Positions 12,541-25,965 of a DNA stretch of 64,000 bases are shown here, piece after piece. Numbering within the stretch: the stretch's first letter is position 1; each line of letters starts with the position of its first letter. The notes beneath the pieces are model-generated. The model saw nothing but the letters and a program-made list of their open reading frames with translations. It was not told the origin of the DNA and did no database searches. The translations under genes and the position numbers were made by a program. Source of the stretch: Ceriagrion tenellum (taxonomy: Eukaryota > Arthropoda > Insecta > Odonata > Coenagrionidae); contig OY720634.1 of NCBI GenBank assembly GCA_963169105.1, positions 148,497,584 through 148,561,583 of the forward strand. Direction: 5' to 3'.

Positions 12541-15500
12541 TTATTACCATGCGTAATCAGTTTCCGCGGTCGGTCTTCCAGGAATTATTGATGAATACAG
12601 CAGCTGACGGATGTCTTGAGAAAATGTTCTTGAATGTCATCTCTTCCATAAGCGGTGTTTCGAGACGTGAAAGTCCTTCGTGTGGGTCGATAGTAAGGTA
12701 ATCTGCCACGAATGGGAAGTAATAGCTGGCATGACCTTAGGTACTTCTGGTTTTCAAGATCTAGGATAAGGATAGCGAATATCCCGGCGGGGAAGTTGGT
12801 GCATATTTAAGCACTAAAAAGTTTATAAAAAACGTTCGACTTTTTCTTCTGTAGTTTTTCGAGTTTTCATTCATCATTATCAATATGAGCTTGCGGATGA
12901 AAATTAAAACATTTCTCTCAATAAATAACGCTTTTTATTAATTACTTCAAGCTAATTGACTAAAAAAGCTGTGAAAACTAGGCGGACCCCAATTAAAAAA
13001 ATATAGAAATGTTTTAAATTAGAGCTCTAATCCACTAATAATGCAAACAACTAATACTAATGGCGAGGTTTCGTAAATATTGTACGGCAAAAACAATTTA
13101 CAACTCATCCAGTCAATGAAATATAATATTACCACCATTAGAGATTTTTCTTTATCTTGTTTTATAATTGGCCATAGAGCTCAAATTTCCAATATTTTTT
13201 ATCGTTCATAACAGTTACTATGCCTCTCGCTCACACAAAACTCTATTCCCAAATCTCTCAAAACACTACCTACTAATAATTTAAACTAATCACACTCGGT
13301 ATACTCGTCTTCCGACGCCCCCTTGGATAGGTTTTCCTTTCGAGCGTATCTGCTATCCCTTCATGCCCGAGTCTATTCAACGTCACCTCATGTCTATCTT
13401 TTTTCTGCTCCCCTCAGATTTATTCCTTCGTTAACCCTTCACCATGCCTTTTCATTTGTACCCTTCTCCATCCACCGCGTTTCCAGCATGCTAACGTGCC
13501 ATCTCATTTCCATTGCACACAGTTTCTCCCTTATAAGTTATTCAAATACACAAGACGTCGCATCGGCGAATGGAAGCATTCCACGAGTTTGTTTCTATAA
13601 ATTCTCTCTTGGCTACCGTATTACTTACTTCCTTTGAACTCTAAAGTTCAACCCGGGACTTACACGCGTTTTTTGCTCACAATGAATAGATTGGCCTCTT
13701 TCCCAAGGCTATTCAGTCACACAAACGAACGAGTGAGAATTTCTTGGTTAAGAAGGAGGGATCCCTAGGAGAAATATTATTAGGCGTCTGAGACTGATGA
13801 TATAAATATTTCCACTCAAGTTCATACATAATTAAGCACCAATAAGAAAATGACAGCGTCAATTCATTTTCTGTCAATATACATACTTATTCTACGTCAG
13901 CAATAAATAAACAATTTTTTTGTTCATTCAAATTCATTCACAAAAGTCCAGATGAAAACGCGACAGTGGTGTTTTAAATGATGGTGGAGGATCAAATATT
14001 CTACTCAGTTTTTAACTGCGTATGAAGATAGAACGTTATGATCCCTCGCTACAAGGCGAGGAATAGCGCACAAGGAAATGATAAACAAGTACGGATCAAA
14101 TTGTAGTTTCAATTTTAACAGGAAACGTGGGTTAACATTTCCATGTCCCCGAGGATAAAAGGCAAAAAACGGAATCGAATAAAGGCAAGTAACTATCTCA
14201 TCTTAAAAGAATACACTCACAAAAGTTACAAAATTCCCAGATATATTCTTTAATATTTCCTTAAGCTAGTACTCTTTATGTATCACACAACTCTTACCGA
14301 TAGTAGAACCAGTAAACAAAGCTCGTTCCTAGTGAAGAATTATAGGAAGTTACTGGTGGAAATTATGGTCAAGATGAATCCACACTAGCCCAAGTGATCA
14401 AATTGTATAACGGAATTGTTTTGAAGTCCAAACGAGAAAGCACAACAGACCTCTTTGAAGCCAGAAAAAGAACGAATTTCACGTTTAACTCATTTAAAGT
14501 CTTGACACAAGCAAAATAAAACCACAGAAAGGTTCTCTTTTCAACTGGTCAGAACACACAGCATATTAGTGAAAAACGGATAATACCGTCAGGCCTTTAA
14601 CGATTTTAATTAAAACCCCTGCCTACGAAGTCTCACCAACAGAGAAAGTCCACGATAAAGATTAAGCATTCATTTTGGACGGAGTGGAGTAGATGCACCT
14701 TCGGCGAGGAGCAGCGCCAAGAGAGGGCGTCGCCGAATGCATTTGAAATCACGACTCACACTCCCCCAGCTCTCTCCTTCGTCGCCAAGGTCAATGGACC
14801 TGATTGCCCACGAGCGACAGAAACCGAAGAACGCGCGGCAAACCAGTTCGGTGCAGCAATGAGTCCAGTCCCGGTTTCCACAAATCAAACGCGTCGGCCA
14901 TTAATGAGTACCTGGGTGAGATTAAATCGCCACGGAGATGCAATCAGAAGGGACCCTGGGAAGGGTGGTGGGTGAGGGACAGGGGGAAGATGAATGCTCT
15001 TTTATTTTTAACGGGGGCGGCCGACGTTGATAGACCCTTGGATACGTGCACTCCAGAAACCGCAAGGCCACGATTGATCCTCCTCCGCTAATACGGCGCC
15101 TGCACTTCCGGTATGATCGCAGTTCAAAGGGTGATGGAAGTTTGGGCAAGATTTTTCTCTATTTACAAAGAAGACCATTTTTGAACTCTTCGGAAACTAT
15201 TAATGTTAGATAAATTCAGTAAATGTAGTAATAATATCGGTGGGTAATGTTTACTTTCATGACTGGTCTCATCACTTGTTAACTAAATATGTAAACGTAT
15301 TCGATGCTTTCATGTGACATATTTCATTAATATTGTAGGTACACTGATAACGCCGTCTGCATCGTAAGGTTTTTTTAGAAACTTGTTATCGTTACTACAT
15401 AAAGTGAATTATCTATTTCAAAGTAATTGAGAACAATCCACTAACCACACGCATTCTCATTTCCGTTCCGCATCTGTTCGCCGGAACATTGTATTTTTTT

Positions 15501-15700
15501 AAATTTCCCCTTGCACCGCGCACAGCCGTTCCTTAGCCCAAGGAAAACTGCTAATTATTTTTTGTAAATATCTTAAAATTTAGCTCGACGTATGGCTTAG
15601 TGTCAAAGGAAAGGCGATCTCTTTCTTTATAACGAGGTCGAATTCGCTGAATTTTGCGAGCTGATGAGAGATATGTCGCTCAATCTTCCTTAGTGAGATT
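12541..15700. other. Unassigned AT-rich DNA
   Basis: No gene, RNA or element end recognised. There is a GC-richer stretch at about 14690-15110. Confidence 0.45.
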
Positions 15701-16000
15701 CCTGCGGGGAACGTTCTGAGAGGTGGAGAGGGGCTCGGGTGGGGGGTGGAGGGGAAGGAGGGGACATATGAAATAGAGATTCCTCTGGGGGATGAGCAGC
15801 ACCTATTTCGCGGGGGTGGAGTCGGGTGCAAGTGGGAGGGGGAGGAAGGAAAAGTTGTGCAAGGACAGTGACTCCGACGGAGTGGAGGCTGGTGACTCGT
15901 ACGAGTGACGTCACCTGAGATCTTCTCAAGGTCACTGATGACAAAGGCCACCCACGAGAGGGGGCGATCTTACTCCCTCCTTCCCCGATGCGGCTGTTTC
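15701..16000. other. GC-rich, G-rich patch
   Basis: Plus strand rich in GGGG runs (15720-15860). Overlapping minus-strand frames of 123 and 134 codons give Pro/Ser/His-rich translations without domain signatures. I regard it as a compositional island, possibly regulatory. Confidence 0.4.
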
Positions 16001-16845
16001 TGCTCATCCACCAGAAAGATGATTCCACCGTAAAATGAATTATAATCTCATTCCGCCTACTTTGAAAACGTCGTCCATTGTTCGATATGAGCATAAAAAA
16101 TCACACCATAAGCTATTATTTCTCAAATTGAACGTGAAATTATTCTAAGAGAGAAAGGGTGAAACATGGATTAAAACGGAATATTTCTCAGTAATATCTT
16201 GGACTTTTTTAAAAGATGAAAAGAATAAAATTTTCCCACAGAATCAAATAATATTAAAATTTATTAACCATTAACATTAAAAGTTTTGATTTATTGATAA
16301 ATTACAGCAATGAAGCAAATTAAAATGAAAATAGAAAGCAGTCGCCTCTTGCGGCAGGAAAAAATTCATTATAATATTTTTAAATAGAATATTCTGCATA
16401 TTTTATGGGTGAATTTATATATATCAACCAAAGCACGCCAACAGTTAAAGCAGGATTTTTGACGGAATATAAATGAAACGTGAAACTCTGTGTTATTTTA
16501 GATTCTCACAGTCGTAGAGAACCCACCTCTGAGATTCCCCTGGTGTTTCGTACCGCAAATACCTCGGCAACTAGCGGCAGCGTCTGTCCTTTTCAGGTGC
16601 GCTGCGCATGACGGATGACATAGGCAGCGAGCGTTAAGTCATTGCGCCGCTTATGATATCCAGGAGGCAGTGGCGTGGGTCGGCTGAGCAAATGAAGAAT
16701 GAAAACGCAGTGACTGACTGGGGAATCACCGCATGCGTCCATTTGGATTTGTGCGCACGCGAGGCCATTTCATCGGGGCAAGTTGGTTCGGGGAAACAGC
16801 TAAGGCACGCAAGATGACAACTGACGTACTTTCATCGCGAAGTTC
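16001..16845. other. Unassigned DNA
   Basis: No gene or repeat recognised. Confidence 0.45.
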
Positions 16846-16881
16846 GGTGTCGCCGCTAGCATAGGTGTCGCCGCTAGCATA
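16846..16881. repeat. Perfect 18-bp tandem duplication
   Basis: The unit GGTGTCGCCGCTAGCATA occurs twice head to tail, followed by a partial third unit (GGTCTCGC). Confidence 0.9.
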
Positions 16882-16888
16882 GGTCTCG

Positions 16889-17900
16889 CAGAAATTTGTG
16901 TCAATAGGCAGCATAAATCTTGAGTAGACAGATCGTGCACAGGCAACGATGTAGCTCCCAGGTTACTTTTAAAGGGGCACTCTGCCCACCTGTCACACCG
17001 TCGTTCAGTGTTCCTGCTTCTAATTCAACTCAAAAATCAGCGAGCATAAGTTCAACATGAATAGACGGCTATACTTGTAGATTACATGGTATTGGTGGCA
17101 TACATAGTACTTTATTTTTTTATATCCCTTCTATCACATAGTTACGTGCATTTTCTTAGTGAATTAAAACATATTCGTAGGTTATGTCGCATTGATAACG
17201 TATGATGTAATTACTTTCTGAGGAAAACTTGCCCTCTGCCACACAACCTCGAGGAAAATTGCAGAGTAGTTTAAATGTTTCAAGTACTTCCTCTCCCTGA
17301 TGTCACTTTATGCAAAGGCTAGTTCCACGAAGTTCTTCGGAGCGCACACCGCACCAGCTGGCATTCTTGGCGAATTCCCCAGTGGACACCCTGAGCAGCG
17401 CGGGGAGTGACCTCTTCAACCAAATTTTTTGTTAGAGTTGCTTTGAAGTTTAGGCCGCAAATAATGAACCTCAAGTTTTGAAGTGTTTACCTAAGATCAC
17501 CACCTACGAACGCCGTGTTTGCGAAAATGTCTTCCTTACGGCGGAGCGGAGGTCACTCGCGAGTTGTTTGCTCGGCGAGTCGGGAGGGAGGGAGGGAGGG
17601 AGTGCCGGCTCTGGCGTCTGAAGAAGACCTCCCGGTCCCTCGGCACGATTTACTCCAAGCATTTACTCCTCATCGGAGGATTTGTGGCTACGCCCTCGGT
17701 CCGTCTTCTTCCGCGTGCTAACATATCAAAGGGTCGAGAAGAAAATGTCCGAAGCCAAACAATACGGTATCATAACACGGCTTATTTATTTCAACGAATC
17801 ACGATAGTGGTCTCTATTGGATAAATTAAAAAAAAAACTTTTGGATAGTTTCCTGAATAAATTCTATTATCGACCGAATTCTAATTTTGACAAACCCAAA
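16889..17900. other. Unassigned DNA
   Basis: No gene recognised. A short (GGGA)n run lies at 17581-17602 in a GC-richer stretch (17510-17720). Confidence 0.45.
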
Positions 17901-18015
17901 TGAGAATGAATTTGATTTCAATCGTTTCAGACTAAACCTTGTGGAAGTCCATTTTTAATAAATGATAACACCAACTATGTTTCAATCCACATATTTACTT
18001 TTATTGGTACTACTA

Positions 18016-18042
18016 GTTTCGACGCTTCTGCGTCATCTTCAA
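18016..18042 (-). ncRNA. Hammerhead-like motif, arm 1 of hairpin 1
   Basis: On the minus strand: TTGAAGA (one change from the C-T-G-A-N-G-A core), one T, helix GACGC/GCGTC closed by loop AGAA, then GAAAC. All five pairs form. The single base between core and helix is not canonical for hammerheads. Confidence 0.45.
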
Positions 18043-18052
18043 GTACCTGTAC

Positions 18053-18078
18053 CTGAAGATGTCGCAGAAGCGTCGAAG
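18053..18078 (+). ncRNA. Hammerhead-like motif, arm 2 of hairpin 1
   Basis: CTGAAGA matches the C-U-G-A-N-G-A core. It is followed by T, helix GTCGC/GCGTC (one T-T mismatch), loop AGAA, then GAAG where GAAA is expected. GTAC precedes the core and recurs near 18084-18087, which could form helix I. Confidence 0.45.
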
Positions 18079-18150
18079 CTCGTAGTACCAATAAAAGTAA
18101 ATATGTGGATTGAAACATAGCTGGGGTGACCATTTATTGAGAATGAATTT

Positions 18151-19529
18151 CTTAATATGTTCACGAAAGAAAAGTGGCTCAAATATAATGGGATTTATTT
18201 TGAAAATATTAATTTTATATCCAAGAGTGAGAGAGGCTTATTGATTAGCTCAGAGTGAGATTAAAGAATGAAGAGCGGTACTTGTGAACGCGCTTATACC
18301 ATCTAGGGGGTATATCAACGTTAAATTTGCCGAAGCAAAGACAAATGGTAATATCAGTACAAAGGCCGCACAACGTTGAAAACATACTATACAATGTATC
18401 GAGTTATGTTTAGTTTTCTGGTGTACTTATAAATGGAATGGTATAATTGATACAAAATGTCGTGCAATACTGGAAACGCTAGGTTCCGAAGGATAGCAAT
18501 GAAAACTCTTCGACAATAAATGTCTTCTTCTTCAAAGATTTATTTATAGAAAGGAAAATGACCGCAACATCAAATTATTATACATGGACTTCAGAAAAAC
18601 TTCAATTAATAGTGAATTTTATATTTATACTTAAGTAAGCCACAATCAACAAGCCCCCATTACTTAACAATAGCAGTTGTAACTCATTAACCATACAGAA
18701 TAGGCTAACATATTACAAAAACTAGGCATGAAAAAATGAATTATCTGTTGTATTCTCAATTAAAATAGAAGCAGGCTATTTCAAAGTTTCTATTTTCCAA
18801 ACATTTATTTAAAATCTTAGATTTATGAGCCAGGATGAAGCTTGCTAAGAGTTATCTCGAATGGTAATCAGCCGATCAAGTTCCTCTGAGACACATGTTA
18901 TGTTACAGCCACAAGAAGGAATGAGGCCGCAACAATTCTAATTGTAAGAGCCAACTCAGGGGTAAATTCAAAGTTGAGTTTACTGGAGAATGGTAGATAT
19001 ACTCGAGCTAAAATTATCCACGAGGGATCCTGAGCGGAAACACCGCCAAAAACTGCTAGCCTGGGAATTATAAGTGATTAAATGGCGTGCTATACCAATG
19101 GGATTGGTAAGGAGCACTTATCAGGTTTATTGGAATTTTTAATGCATAAAGGAATGATTCAAAATGAAGAGGAAATTATATCGCATGACGCAGGAATTAT
19201 GCTTCCAGGTGAATGGAACATGGGAAAATTACTAAACGTTGCATCCCGTAAAATTCAAAATCGTCTGTTCCAAACATGCATGTTAAACATGCAGGAAGAT
19301 ATTTAGCATGTTTTGTACGCCATATTTTCCTTCAAGAAAAGACAAGAATGGAAGTTACTTGAACAGTTGCAATTTGAAAGGAAACACCCGTTTCCATCAC
19401 CAGAGACGTCCATTCACAGTCTTCAAAACAATTATTTTATGGTACACTATTTACAGTATTATATGGTGTTCTGTCATCTACATAGAATGCACCTGACTAA
19501 AATTTTCATAATTTAAGCTCCTACTGCCG
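18151..19529. other. Unassigned AT-rich DNA
   Basis: No gene recognised. A 74-codon frame at 19082-19306 reads like ordinary protein but has no family signature and no visible splice context. Confidence 0.4.
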
Positions 19530-19592
19530 TACTTTCCAAGTCGGAATTCATACTTCCCAAGTCGGAAATTATACTTCCCATGTCGGAATTCA
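19530..19592. repeat. Three 21-bp tandem repeats
   Basis: Three units of exactly 21 bp (19530-19550, 19551-19571, 19572-19592), each with the pattern TACTT(T/C)CCA(A/T)GTCGGAA, differing at one to three positions. Confidence 0.85.
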
Positions 19593-20348
19593 CTCTTGCC
19601 TGTACACCGAATGTACCAACTCACACCTGCTGGTCATATCGCTTGAGCTTGTCTTCGCCTCTTCACATTTACAACTTCGCCGCAGTGTGCGAGAGTGGCC
19701 TTGTCTTGTACTCGGAAGGGAACACTTTTACCAAACTGCAAATGTCAAGGAATCGTATTTATGCCTCGCTATGCCACACTGCGCATAAGGACGCCTATTC
19801 CTAGAACAACTTAATTATCTTGTTACCACAAGCACGGATTCAGATAGCACAATAATATATCCAACAGCGGCATATGCAATCAAACTTCCGATCAAGATTT
19901 CCTACGACGCTATACCGTTATTTTTATGTTATATAACACATTAGCATAGCTTTGGCATATAGCATCAAGAGTATTTTAACTGTAAGAATTCAAGTATGTA
20001 ATTTGATTTATGAAATATATAAGAGAGGGAGAGCTGATTAACTGCATAGAATGACATATAAACCGCATTCACTCACGCTAGTACAAATATAAAAATAATT
20101 TGAAAGACATAGTAGTAGTGATGAAAGAGTAAAATATTCAAACAGGCATGTTTCAATGCAATATTCATGGAAAGACGCAAAAGCCTACATTTTACGGCGC
20201 ATATGAGAAAATCTACGAGTTTGCAGCGGACGGTATAGAAGTCGAATAATATTTTATCTCACTCTTAAGGAATTCGCAAATGAAGATATATCTTCTTTAC
20301 CTTATCTTTCGATTACCTTCGCCAACGGAAAGAAAGCCCTCGTCCTCA
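19593..20348. other. Unassigned DNA
   Basis: No gene or repeat recognised up to the start of the family A copy. Confidence 0.45.
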
Positions 20349-22009
20349 AGTCCACGTATGAGGCATCGCAGAAGGTAGCGTGCAGGATATTTGAGCATAC
20401 CCAGCGAGTTTAGCATAGATGGTAGGCAAGAGAATAGGTCTGTTAGTGGAAACCAAAGCAGTGCATTTCCAGAAAGTAAGATAATAAAGAGTACACCAAG
20501 TTTAGGGCCTAGGAAAAGTTTCATAGATGACAATAAATTAGAAATATTTAGGAAAGACTAAGAATTTAAGAAAACTTTTAATCGATCGTAATATCTTGTA
20601 GCGGAATCGTGTCCTTACTAAGTAAAATTAGCCCGAACGAGTCCTCAGGACTTCATGAAATTCCAGCTCGTGTGTATAAAGAATTAGCTCTCGAAACGGC
20701 TACGTATCTTAAAGTAGTATTTAACAAATCCCTCGAAGAACACACGGTTCCCAAAGACTGGAAGATAGCAAACGTGACCCCAATTTTTAAAAGCGGCGAT
20801 AGGGAACAGCCATGTAATTATAGACCAATATCATTAACGTCACTATCATGTAAAATTATAGAGCGTATAATAGTTACATCAATAATGGGACACCTCAACA
20901 GCGAGGATTTATTGATATCAAACCAGCATAGGTTCAGAAAGGGACGGTCTTGCGAAACTCAATTAGGTCTTTTTGTTCATGATATTTTAGTTTCCGGAGA
21001 AGGTAACGTACAGGTCGACGCAACGTTTCTTGACTTTAGAAAAGCGTATGACAAGGTTCCCCACAGTGAGTTACTCGCGAAGTTAGCATCATACGGGAGA
21101 GACAGTAATATAGTAGGCTGGATAGGAGACTTCTTCTTACATGAACGAGTTCAAAGGGTGGTATTAGATGGTGTCAGCTCAGGCGAAGTAAAAGTTACAT
21201 CCGGTGTTCCTCAGGGAAGCGTGATAGGTCCAATTTTATTTCTTCTCTACGTAAATGACTTGAATACAGTGGTAAAAAAATAGGAAGCTCCGTCTTTTTG
21301 CCGATGATGCAGTAGTGTATAAGGAAATTAGAATTGAAGAGGACAGGCAGTCTTTAGCTGAGGATTTAGATGCGATTGATGATTGGTGTGATAGTTGGCA
21401 GCTAGAATTAAATTTGAAGAAATGCGCGATTATGAACTTTTGGAAAAAGAATGGCTTTCCCCGGAATAATTATTGCATCAAAGAAAAGAAAATGCCGTCA
21501 TGATAATTGTATAAGTTTTACGAATTTAATAAAAGAACTAGGATGGGAATTACTATCAGAACGCAGGTTAAAGTTTAGGTTAAACCTTTTAAGTAAATTC
21601 GAAACCGATTTCTTCACAGATGACGTTAGATATATATTAAGAACCCCTGCGTATTATGCTAGGTTTGATCATATTAACAAGGTTAGAGAGATAGATTGTC
21701 GTACCGATAGATTTAAAATGTCATTTTTCCCGCGTACCATAAGAGAGAACAATAGGCAGCGTAGCAAAGGGGTAGGTAGGTGAAATATAGTTAGAGTAGT
21801 CCGTAGTGCATGATGCATGTAATAACAGCCAATAATCCCTGTCTTATTATGTAGATACTAACCACCTAGCTGCATGTGACCCTGTTCTCTAGCATGCCTC
21901 CCTTAAATATCCTACTTGCATGGCAATAGTGCATGTTTGGTGATCTTCACCCCTTGCCACACACCCTCGTGGTGGCTCGCAGGGTATCATGTAGATGTAG
22001 ATGTTTTGA
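20349..22009 (+). mobile_element. Family A retrotransposon, copy B (internally deleted)
   Basis: Matches copy A from the last codons of ORF1 (20352 corresponds to about 42990) to the 3' tail. It lacks two internal blocks: about 1.5 kb of ORF2 (copy A about 43200-44730, junction near 20565-20590) and about 275 bp (copy A about 45653-45927, junction near 21491, with short A-rich/AAATG microhomology). It ends in the conserved CGTGGTGGCTCGCAGGGT tail and GATGTA repeats. The 3' UTR is the short variant shared with copy C. Confidence 0.9.
20609..21783 (+). pseudogene. Reverse transcriptase remnant of copy B
   Basis: A broken ORF2. The first segment (20609-21283) covers the N-terminal half of the reverse transcriptase domain with GFRKGRSCETQL-like (here RFRKG), FLDFRKAYDKVPH and SGVPQGSVIGPILF motifs. 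An extra A in an A run near 21280 shifts the frame just before the catalytic FADD, which is read in another frame at about 21300. A 275-bp deletion then removes the thumb region. It cannot encode an active enzyme. Product class: CR1/L2-like reverse transcriptase, acting in trans with element RNA in the parent family. Confidence 0.85.
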
Positions 22010-23515
22010 ACCCTAACAAGTCCTCGTCGATTAAAGAAGGGGGTGGATCTGTGCGTTCAGCTGATTGAAGATGATTAATACTGAAAAATTTACTGTCTTA
22101 ACGATAAAGAACTTCAAAACTGATGATGGCATATCTATTCCGGGCCATATTAAAAACGCCAATAATGTTAATCGGTAAGAGTTAAAATATACCTGGATAT
22201 ACCTGTATACACCCTATAATACTCATTCATGGATGAAAAATACTAATTGGATTCAAAATGATCAAAGTCACTAAAAAGCTGCTTTAATATTTATTTTTCG
22301 ATATTTTTGATGATGGAATGTGTTGAAATTGTCTGTAATTATATAGAATATATAGTTGGAATGGTTTAATGCATTGTGGTATTAATCACACCACAGAGTC
22401 TCGCCGCCTGCATTGGTACTATTCCATAGGAAATCTGTCCTCGAGCAATAAAAATAAATTTTCATTCATTACATGAGCTATTTACTATTTTTATAGAATT
22501 GTATACTTTTTCTCTCTCCCTACCTTCAACTCATAAGGGATATAAGGCATTGATATCAAAGTATGCGACCAATCAAAGGTCCTGCTGGAAGACTCTCAAC
22601 GAACAAAGCGTTCAATAACCATAAGTGTCACCTGATACATTTAGAGCGTTGGGTTTAACTACTATTGCACTATGTATCTCTGGCCCAGAGTGAAATTATA
22701 TTTAAAAATTGTCTGCAGTCTTCATCAGTCACTCCTTAAGACTATGGCAGTTCGAAAAAAAACGTACCGTAAAATATCGCCGTAAAATGAACACTAGTGT
22801 AAATGGGACGGGCGGCTGACGGACTGGATCGAGTATGGTGAGAAATAGTCATAATTGTGAATGGCCATTTGATACCATTTTCTATGCATGTATACCTCTA
22901 CCTGCTACATTGCCACAGCTGATTTCGGCCCTAAGGTGTGCGAAGGACGTTTCATCATTCCCGCCCGTTCCCGTCGCGGAAGCCCTGCCTGGGCGTTCTC
23001 ACTCCAGGGAGCAAAGTGGCGGGAGCGGGAGGGAATCAACACTCGAGGAGTATCACCCATGAAGCTGGAGAATCGAAATGCGTGAGATCCAACGTGGGCC
23101 GGCGATGTCATTTATGCGTGTTGACCAGGCTTGTGAGGAGTTGATCGAACTCATACTTGGGGCGCGTTTTGAAATTCACTGCCTGTACTCACAAAACTAA
23201 TTATAGGAGTGCCATCCAAGGACGATGTAACGTATTCACACCTAGCTGATTTGTTTTTGGGGATTTTTATTAGTATATTCGTGCTCTCCGTAATAATTTT
23301 TATAAGATTACCTACACACTTTCATTCCAGTTTTATGTTGATTTATCATATATTTTCAATACTTATTTGTAACGAATTTCGCCATCTCAGGGAATTTGAA
23401 CGGCGAAAAAACAACCGTCAAACAATGCATAGAACTTTCGAGAAACTAACGGCTCAGCGAAAACAGCATCAGCTTGAATGTTCTATAAACATGTAACAAT
23501 GCAGCCCACGCTCGG

Positions 23516-23896
23516 TTATATAAAGTGCGCTCCTTGGAGGACTCTAGGCATTGTTTTTCCGCAGTTGCTACCGGTTGTAATAGCCGACCACCCGTTGATC
23601 ATTGTCACGGCCAAGTGAAGTATTGAATTTTTCTGGTGCGTCGATGAAAGTTTGCGACAGCCAAGTTTTTTTATACAATGCTGTGGGAGTTTGGGAAAGT
23701 CGCTGAGAATAATTCGGCAGCGATTCACTGTAAGCAACACGCAGATGAAAGGAGGATGCGTATCATCTAGCGCTGTGACAACTCTGGAGGACATGGGGTC
23801 GCGGAAAGGATGAGCGGCAAGGGAGCAGAAATCAAACGCCACAAATAGCACAGCAGCAGTATCTAACCATAAGTATTTAGAGCATCTAATGTCCAA
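23516..23896 (-). other. 126-codon open frame, unrecognised
   Basis: The frame is longer than most in this AT-rich stretch and reads like protein. A stretch LDDTHPPFIC loosely recalls the DGTHIP segment of Harbinger-type transposases, but no further catalytic residues could be located, and there is no splice or promoter context. It may be a chance frame or an old transposon relic. Confidence 0.12.
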
Positions 23897-25921
23897 TTAA
23901 AATTGTCTTGTTGTGTATTGCTATTTACTAATTAAAAGCTTAATTGTATTTTGTGGGGGGAGTGAAAAATCAACGATAGAACAACGACAATACGTGGGAG
24001 ATAAGATTGATTTAAAGTGATTTGTTGTTAAAATGCAATTCAGTGTTTTTTATGTATGTATAAGTTGTGTGTGGGTTTGTGATTTTGTGTTTTAGGATAT
24101 CAATTGTCATATGTGCCAAACGTTTATTAAATTTACATGCAAACGGCATGTTGGCGCCCATCAACAACAGCATTTAAAATTAACTTACAAATTTATTACA
24201 AAAATCTTTGGACAAAGGGGTCTCAATGGATTTCTAAAACTCTAAATTCTTTCTCTCTAAAATTTTTCTCCCCCTACAAATCACCCGGATGGTCAAGAGG
24301 AACACCAGGGCCAATTACAACGCACCAAAATATTACTTTGCTTGGTTAAAAGTACTAGGAATTCCGAGACAGTCGACAAAATAATACAACTCAGATATGC
24401 TTACAACTGATAACCCAAGTCCCTTATCGCAGTAATAAAAATATTTGATGCTATCAGTTCAAGAATTTCTTCATACGTATATATACACGAACTCCTTACC
24501 TTGGAGGAGGAAAATGGTTTTCGGAAATTGTTACTAGAAAAGTTACTGCAAAATATTAAATTTTACTCTCATTAACTTCGTGCCAACTCTTCCTTAAAAG
24601 ACGTTGTCGTAAGCCTAAAAAAAAACACATTACAAACTTGCTTTACCGATCACAATGGAAAAGAGAGCCTGCGGTGAAGTAAGTGAATATAGATTGCAAA
24701 GCAAAAACGATGCGAATGAGGCCATGCGATTTGCAGGGGAAGCTCTTTTCAGTCCCACTGAATCGGGTCGGGAGTGAAGAGATTCACACGCACTCCCGTC
24801 GCTCCCGTGGAGATCATTGTCAATAAGTCTCGCGCCGCTCTCGTCTATTGCCATTCGTACAGTTGTCGAATGCCTGGCATGTGATGGAGCCCGTGGCAAA
24901 GCGGGTCGGGAGTCAAGAGGGAGTGGATCTCACGCCTCCAGGTGGCATTCGCATTGGCACGGGGAACGCGCAATCGGGCAATGTCGCTATCATCTGCAAA
25001 ATACCCAAGTTTCCATAAATGGCCGAGTACTATCATCATTTCACTCGACGCCTCGAGAAGACCCTAACTCAAGCGCACGCAACCGGAAATGAGCGACGAC
25101 CCGCCGCGGAAGGTCGTGGGGACGCCCATGGAGAATTATTCCTAGGTCGCCCATCGCCCGATTCGACTTTAAGGCGGATGAAGCGGTCACCGTGAGTCAC
25201 TTCAATAACTTTTGAAGTATGTTGAAGAGAATTACTGGGCCGTATTTAGCTTAGGTACAACTCTGTAGTAGGTGGAAATCTCCATGCATGTAGGAATATT
25301 AATGATGCAAGAGTTATATTTTAAAATCTCCGCCTTGATTAGAGCCTTGTCATGACTCGAGTTTACAGCAAGGAATCCGAAATTAAATAGAAAACCATAT
25401 ATAACTACGTATTGTTTACTTGACGAGATGCCTAAATATTTGTTTGCAACAATTTTAATAATATGAAACGTATTGTTTCGTGTTTATGAGAAAATCTTAA
25501 CACATTTAAATTATTTCGAAATAGATTTCAATTTCAGAATACCAATGAGTTGCCAATAAATCATAGTTAAAATGCAATTTTTTCACATTTGTCTAGGCCT
25601 ATTACATATAATTACACGCAAGCAAAGTTTCACTCATACATGCGCATAAACAGAAATCACTCCATCTGGATCTCTCCGTTCCTCGCTCCGTTGCTCCGTC
25701 TCCGTAAGGACTGTAGTAGCAAAGGCAATTCCACCTCTCTCTCATTAATCATGTTTAATGCATCAATCCAATGAAATGGCATGCGCATCCTCCCTCAATA
25801 CTTTATTTACTGCTTCTCATGTCAATAGCAGAGTAGTGTTTCAGCGCCGTAACAGTTAAAATAGCACCATATAACCTAAGGACCTCCAAATAAAAAACAT
25901 GCACCAAAAAAGCCCGAGGAC

Positions 25922-25965
25922 GGATTCAAACCCGACCTAGGGGGTAATGGGTACTACCGGCGGCT
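25922..25965 (-). repeat. tRNA-like fragment (box B only)
   Basis: On the minus strand GGTTTGAATCC is one base from the Pol III box B consensus and is preceded by GGTAGTACCCATTACC. No box A or cloverleaf can be drawn. Possibly a truncated SINE. A similar GACGGATTCAAAC string lies at about 26678-26690. Confidence 0.25.

Larger units (their letters stand above)
17901..18150. mobile_element. Hairpin retroposon 1, Penelope-like LTR candidate
   Basis: A long inverted repeat (arms about 17950-18046 and 18049-18145, a 2-bp centre, near-perfect over the inner 70 bp) is flanked by 13-bp direct repeats TGAGAATGAATTT at 17901-17913 and 18138-18150, which read as a target-site duplication. Each arm carries a hammerhead-like motif near the centre (see 18016-18042 and 18053-18078). 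Inverted terminal repeats with hammerhead motifs are known for Penelope-like elements, so this may be a minimal or 5'-truncated copy. That assignment is inferred; no reverse transcriptase is present. Confidence 0.65.

Noticed and set aside
12020..12556. 178-codon open frame on the plus strand
   Set aside because: It sits in a GC-rich patch with long frames on both strands and gives Pro/Arg-rich, domain-free translation; composition explains it.
23516..23896. Harbinger transposase
   Set aside because: Only one loosely similar decapeptide; no other catalytic blocks.
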